Shown here piece after piece: positions 13,579 through 15,059 of a stretch of DNA of 15,059 bases (the first letter of the stretch is position 1; every line of letters starts with the position of its first letter). The notes under the pieces were generated by a model that saw only the letters and a list, made by a program, of their open reading frames with translations, was not told the origin of the DNA and made no database searches. The translations under genes and the position numbers were made by a program. The stretch covers positions 1 to 15,059 of the forward strand of contig URWG01000029.1 in the NCBI GenBank assembly GCA_900551495.1. Reading direction: 5' to 3'. This stretch comes from an uncultured Eubacteriales bacterium (GTDB lineage Bacteria > Bacillota > Clostridia > Oscillospirales > Oscillospiraceae).

Positions 13579-14052
13579 ATGGATATTGCACGGTACTACT
13601 GCAACGACCCGCAGGCGCCGAAGCCCAACAGCCCGACGCATATCGGCGCCAACGTCCTGCTGCAATGGGACGGAAAGCTGCTGCTGGAACGGCGGACGGA
13701 CTGCGGCAGGTGGGGCTTGGTCGGTGGTCGGCTGAAAAAGGGCGAGCGTTATACCGCGGGAATCGCGCGGGAGGTCCGCGAGGAGACGGGACTGGTGCTC
13801 GCGGAGCACGAATTTCGTCAGCTTCGAGTCTGCGACGATGCGCGGATCGCCGCCTATCGCGACGGGACGGTTTGGCGCATGGTCATCGTCCTGTTTTCGG
13901 CGGTCCTGCGGGAGGAGCCGTCACTGCAATGCAGCAGGGAATCAAAAGAGCTGCGGTTTTTCAGACCCGCGGAGCTTGACTTGGAGGATGTTGTGGTCAC
14001 GCACCGCGATTTGGTCGCGGCGTGGATAGAAGAAAACCGTTCCGATGCGTAA
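13579..14052 (+). CDS. NUDIX hydrolase
   Basis: A 157-aa cytoplasmic Mg2+-dependent pyrophosphohydrolase. The Nudix box is complete: G50-x5-E56-x7-R64-E65-V66-R67-E68-E69-T70-G71. It is preceded by a typical beta strand (GANVLLQWDGKLLLERR) and the WGLVGGRLKKGE lead-in. The ATG at 13579 lies 2 bp after the lysR stop with GGAGG at 13567-13571, 7 nt away. The frame is open far upstream inside lysR but that is a shadow. As the third gene of the desulfurase-lysR unit it may clean up a nucleotide or ADP-sugar product, or simply be carried along. The substrate cannot be predicted. Confidence 0.9.
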   Translation: MDIARYYCNDPQAPKPNSPTHIGANVLLQWDGKLLLERRTDCGRWGLVGGRLKKGERYTAGIAREVREETGLVLAEHEFRQLRVCDDARIAAYRDGTVWRMVIVLFSAVLREEPSLQCSRESKELRFFRPAELDLEDVVVTHRDLVAAWIEENRSDA

Positions 14053-14061
14053 GGCATCGGA
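14041..14061 (+). repeat. Hairpin at the NUDIX gene end, related to the later terminator
   Basis: TCCGATGC (14041-14048) pairs with GCATCGGA (14054-14061), overlapping the NUDIX stop codon. It is followed by GCGGATT instead of a T-tract. The same CATCGGAGCGG string recurs in the true terminator at 14243-14277, so the two look like diverged copies on either side of the MITE-like element. Confidence 0.55.
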
Positions 14062-14088
14062 GCGGATTAGCTTGCCGAAGAACTCTGT

Positions 14089-14217
14089 TGTCATTCCGAG
14101 GAGGGCGAAGCCCGACGTGGGAATCTCATGAAAAATGTTTCGAATTCGCCAAAGCTTATCGAAATTTCGGAGTAATTCTATGAGATTGCCACGGGTGCAA
14201 GCACCCTCGCAATGACA
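14089..14217. repeat. MITE-like element with imperfect terminal inverted repeats
   Basis: A 129-bp non-coding unit. The left end TGTCATTCCGAGG and the complement of the right end, TGTCATTGCGAGG, match in 12 of 13 positions. Similarity continues imperfectly for about 40 bp through an internal small palindrome (GGGC/GCCC on the left, GGGTGC/GCACCC on the right) to AATCTCAT on both arms (14132-14139; complement of 14179-14186). The centre is AT-rich. No ORF or target-site duplication is evident. It resembles the short palindromic dispersed repeats common between genes in gut Firmicutes. Mobilisation by a transposase elsewhere is inferred. Confidence 0.7.
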
Positions 14218-14242
14218 GACTTGTTACTTTCTCCTCAGTCTC

Positions 14243-14277
14243 AACCGCCCCGATGTGTAGACATCGGAGCGGTTTTT
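14243..14277 (+). terminator. Terminator after the NUDIX operon
   Basis: AACCGC then CCGATGT (14243-14256) pairs with ACATCGG then GCGGTT (14261-14274) across a GTAG loop with one C-A mismatch, followed by a run of T to 14277. It is separated from the NUDIX stop codon by the MITE-like element, so it may be the original operon terminator displaced by the insertion. Confidence 0.85.
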
Positions 14278-14342
14278 GCACCTCTGCGGCGGGGTCGGCA
14301 TAGGCTGAAAAGGGTCGAATCCCCAAGAAGGAGGAAGCAAAA

Positions 14343-14819
14343 TTGGAAATGAGAACGCAGCCGATGGTGCAGCGGGAGCAGTCGCAGACGGAGCTGCCGA
14401 CGGGAATAGGCATCCTGCCCGCGCAGGCGCCGCTTGCCAATCCCTTTGTCCCGTTCCAGCAGAATAACCCGCCGACCTATCCGGCGAAGCAGGGCGTGGT
14501 ACGCGGGACGCTGTTTCCGGGGCTGGACCTTCCGTTCATGGGCATGGTCAACGAAGGAACGCTCAGCGAAACGCGGCTCCATGAGCTGCAAACGCTCGGT
14601 TTCGCAATCGTAGAGCTGGGCGAATATTTGGACACCCATCCCGACGATGCGGACGCGTTTGCGCTGTTCCGGTCCTATGCGAAGCTCTATGAGCAGGGGA
14701 AGGCGGCATACGAGGAGCAGTTCGGCAGCCTGACACAGCGCGGCAGTGCGGACGGCGACTGCTATTGCTGGCTGAAGGCGCCGTGGCCGTGGGAATTTGC
14801 GGCGAATGAGGAGGAATAA
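14343..14819 (+). CDS. cotJB: CotJA-CotJB fusion, spore coat polypeptide
   Basis: A 158-aa protein joining two normally separate spore-coat proteins. Residues about 28-66 are CotJA-like (PLANPFVPFQ ... VVRGTLFPGLDLPF). Residues about 76-152 are CotJB: LHELQTLGFAIVELGEYLDT, HPDDADAFALFRSYAKLYEQ, YEEQFGSL and the terminal WPWE. The join is seamless: no stop codon, frameshift or internal Shine-Dalgarno lies between them, although ATGs occur in the linker (M66, M68). CotJ proteins form part of the inner spore coat, made in the mother cell. I chose the TTG at 14343 because GGAGG (14330-14334) is 8 nt away; the ATG at 14349 would be 14 nt away. CATAGGCT at 14299-14306 with AC 17 nt upstream is a weak sigma-K-like promoter candidate. 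Confidence 0.85.
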   Translation: MEMRTQPMVQREQSQTELPTGIGILPAQAPLANPFVPFQQNNPPTYPAKQGVVRGTLFPGLDLPFMGMVNEGTLSETRLHELQTLGFAIVELGEYLDTHPDDADAFALFRSYAKLYEQGKAAYEEQFGSLTQRGSADGDCYCWLKAPWPWEFAANEEE

Positions 14820-14821
14820 CC

Positions 14822-15059
14822 ATGTTTGTGTATGAGAAAAAGCTGCAATATCCCGTCAAGATCCACACGCCGAACCCCAAGCTTGCGACGATCATCCTGA
14901 CGCAGTACGGCGGACCCGACGGCGAGCTCGGCGCCTCCCTGCGCTACCTCTCCCAGCGCTATTCCATGCCCTATCCGGAGCTGCAGGGACTTCTGACCGA
15001 TATAGGTAGAGAAGCCTCTGAAATGTTCCATTCAGAGGCTACGGCTTTTTTTGATGCTT
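14822..15059 (+). CDS. cotJC: CotJC, 5' part only; family similarity stops at TDIG
   Basis: Start of the Mn-catalase-like spore coat protein CotJC, 2 bp after the CotJAB stop with GGAGGA upstream. Residues 1-62 are textbook: VYEKKLQYPVKI, TQYGGPDGELGASLRYLSQRY with the first metal ligand (E35 of GEL), and GLLTDIG (56-62). Family members continue T-E-E-(L/F)-x-H-L-E, providing the next metal ligands. Here the frame reads REASEMFHSEA, which does not match, and enters a terminator-like hairpin. The frame stays open to the window edge. The codons change too: ATA and AGA appear at 15002-15010 in a gene that otherwise prefers C/G-ending codons. So the gene is broken near 15002-15010 by an insertion, decay or an assembly junction. 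Confidence 0.8.
   Translation, partial: MFVYEKKLQYPVKIHTPNPKLATIILTQYGGPDGELGASLRYLSQRYSMPYPELQGLLTDIGREASEMFHSEATAFFDA
15013..15052 (+). terminator. Terminator-like hairpin inside the interrupted cotJC
   Basis: AGCCTCTGAA (15013-15022) and TTCAGAGGCT (15031-15040) form a perfect 10-bp stem with an 8-nt loop, followed after ACGGC by seven T (15046-15052). A perfect terminator-like structure does not belong inside cotJC, which indicates that sequence from about 15005 on is not ordinary cotJC. Confidence 0.65.

Noticed and set aside
14762..15031. Minus-strand ORF of 89 aa over cotJC
   Set aside because: Complement of the conserved CotJAB and CotJC coding sequence, with no Shine-Dalgarno or recognisable domain.

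Overview
The window looks like a chromosomal stretch from a moderately GC-rich, spore-forming Clostridia member, probably Ruminococcaceae/Oscillospiraceae. The reasons are the CotJ spore-coat genes at the right end, strong Shine-Dalgarno sequences, a CIRCE heat-shock operator, DUF1653 and DUF2974 proteins, and a YedE/YedF/DUF3343 selenium-type cluster. No rRNA, tRNA, CRISPR array, transposase or phage gene was seen. Lineage is inferred from gene content only.

Left part (1-3520): a possible end of a dispersed repeat (1-71), then a membrane-anchored D,D-carboxypeptidase on the minus strand. Divergent from it is a lone Hsp20 gene with a perfect CIRCE box and a long, foldable leader. Next comes a strong promoter feeding about 195 nt of apparently non-coding, foldable RNA with a 6S-like outline. 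A DUF1653 gene (minus) and a DUF2974 alpha/beta-hydrolase-like gene (plus) follow.

Middle part (3517-9755), all minus strand. A three-gene unit runs: tandem class II aldolase protein, MGDG/UgtP-like glycosyltransferase, PlsY-like acyltransferase. The last two suggest membrane (glyco)lipid synthesis. Upstream lies an ABC importer (lipoprotein, FecCD-type permease, FecE-type ATPase) of the iron-chelate/cobalamin/oxometalate class. Its 213-nt leader begins at a strong promoter and shows mutually exclusive closing-stem, antiterminator and terminator helices, so it behaves like a transcriptional riboswitch; I could not assign a ligand.

Selenium block (9772-14052): DUF3343, YedF-like (SirA/TusA fold) and YedE-like genes on the minus strand diverge from a class V aminotransferase/cysteine desulfurase-like gene, a LysR regulator and a NUDIX hydrolase on the plus strand. 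The divergent promoter region holds a TATAC-N5-GTATA dyad that could be the LysR operator. The likely theme is uptake and handling of selenium or sulfane sulfur.

Right end (14041-15059): a 129-bp MITE-like element with imperfect terminal inverted repeats sits between two related hairpins. Then come a natural CotJA-CotJB fusion gene and the start of cotJC. The cotJC reading frame loses family similarity exactly at its conserved TDIG motif, just before the second group of metal ligands. It runs into a terminator-like hairpin at the window edge. A skin-like intervening element in a sporulation gene is the most interesting explanation; degradation or an assembly junction are the alternatives.
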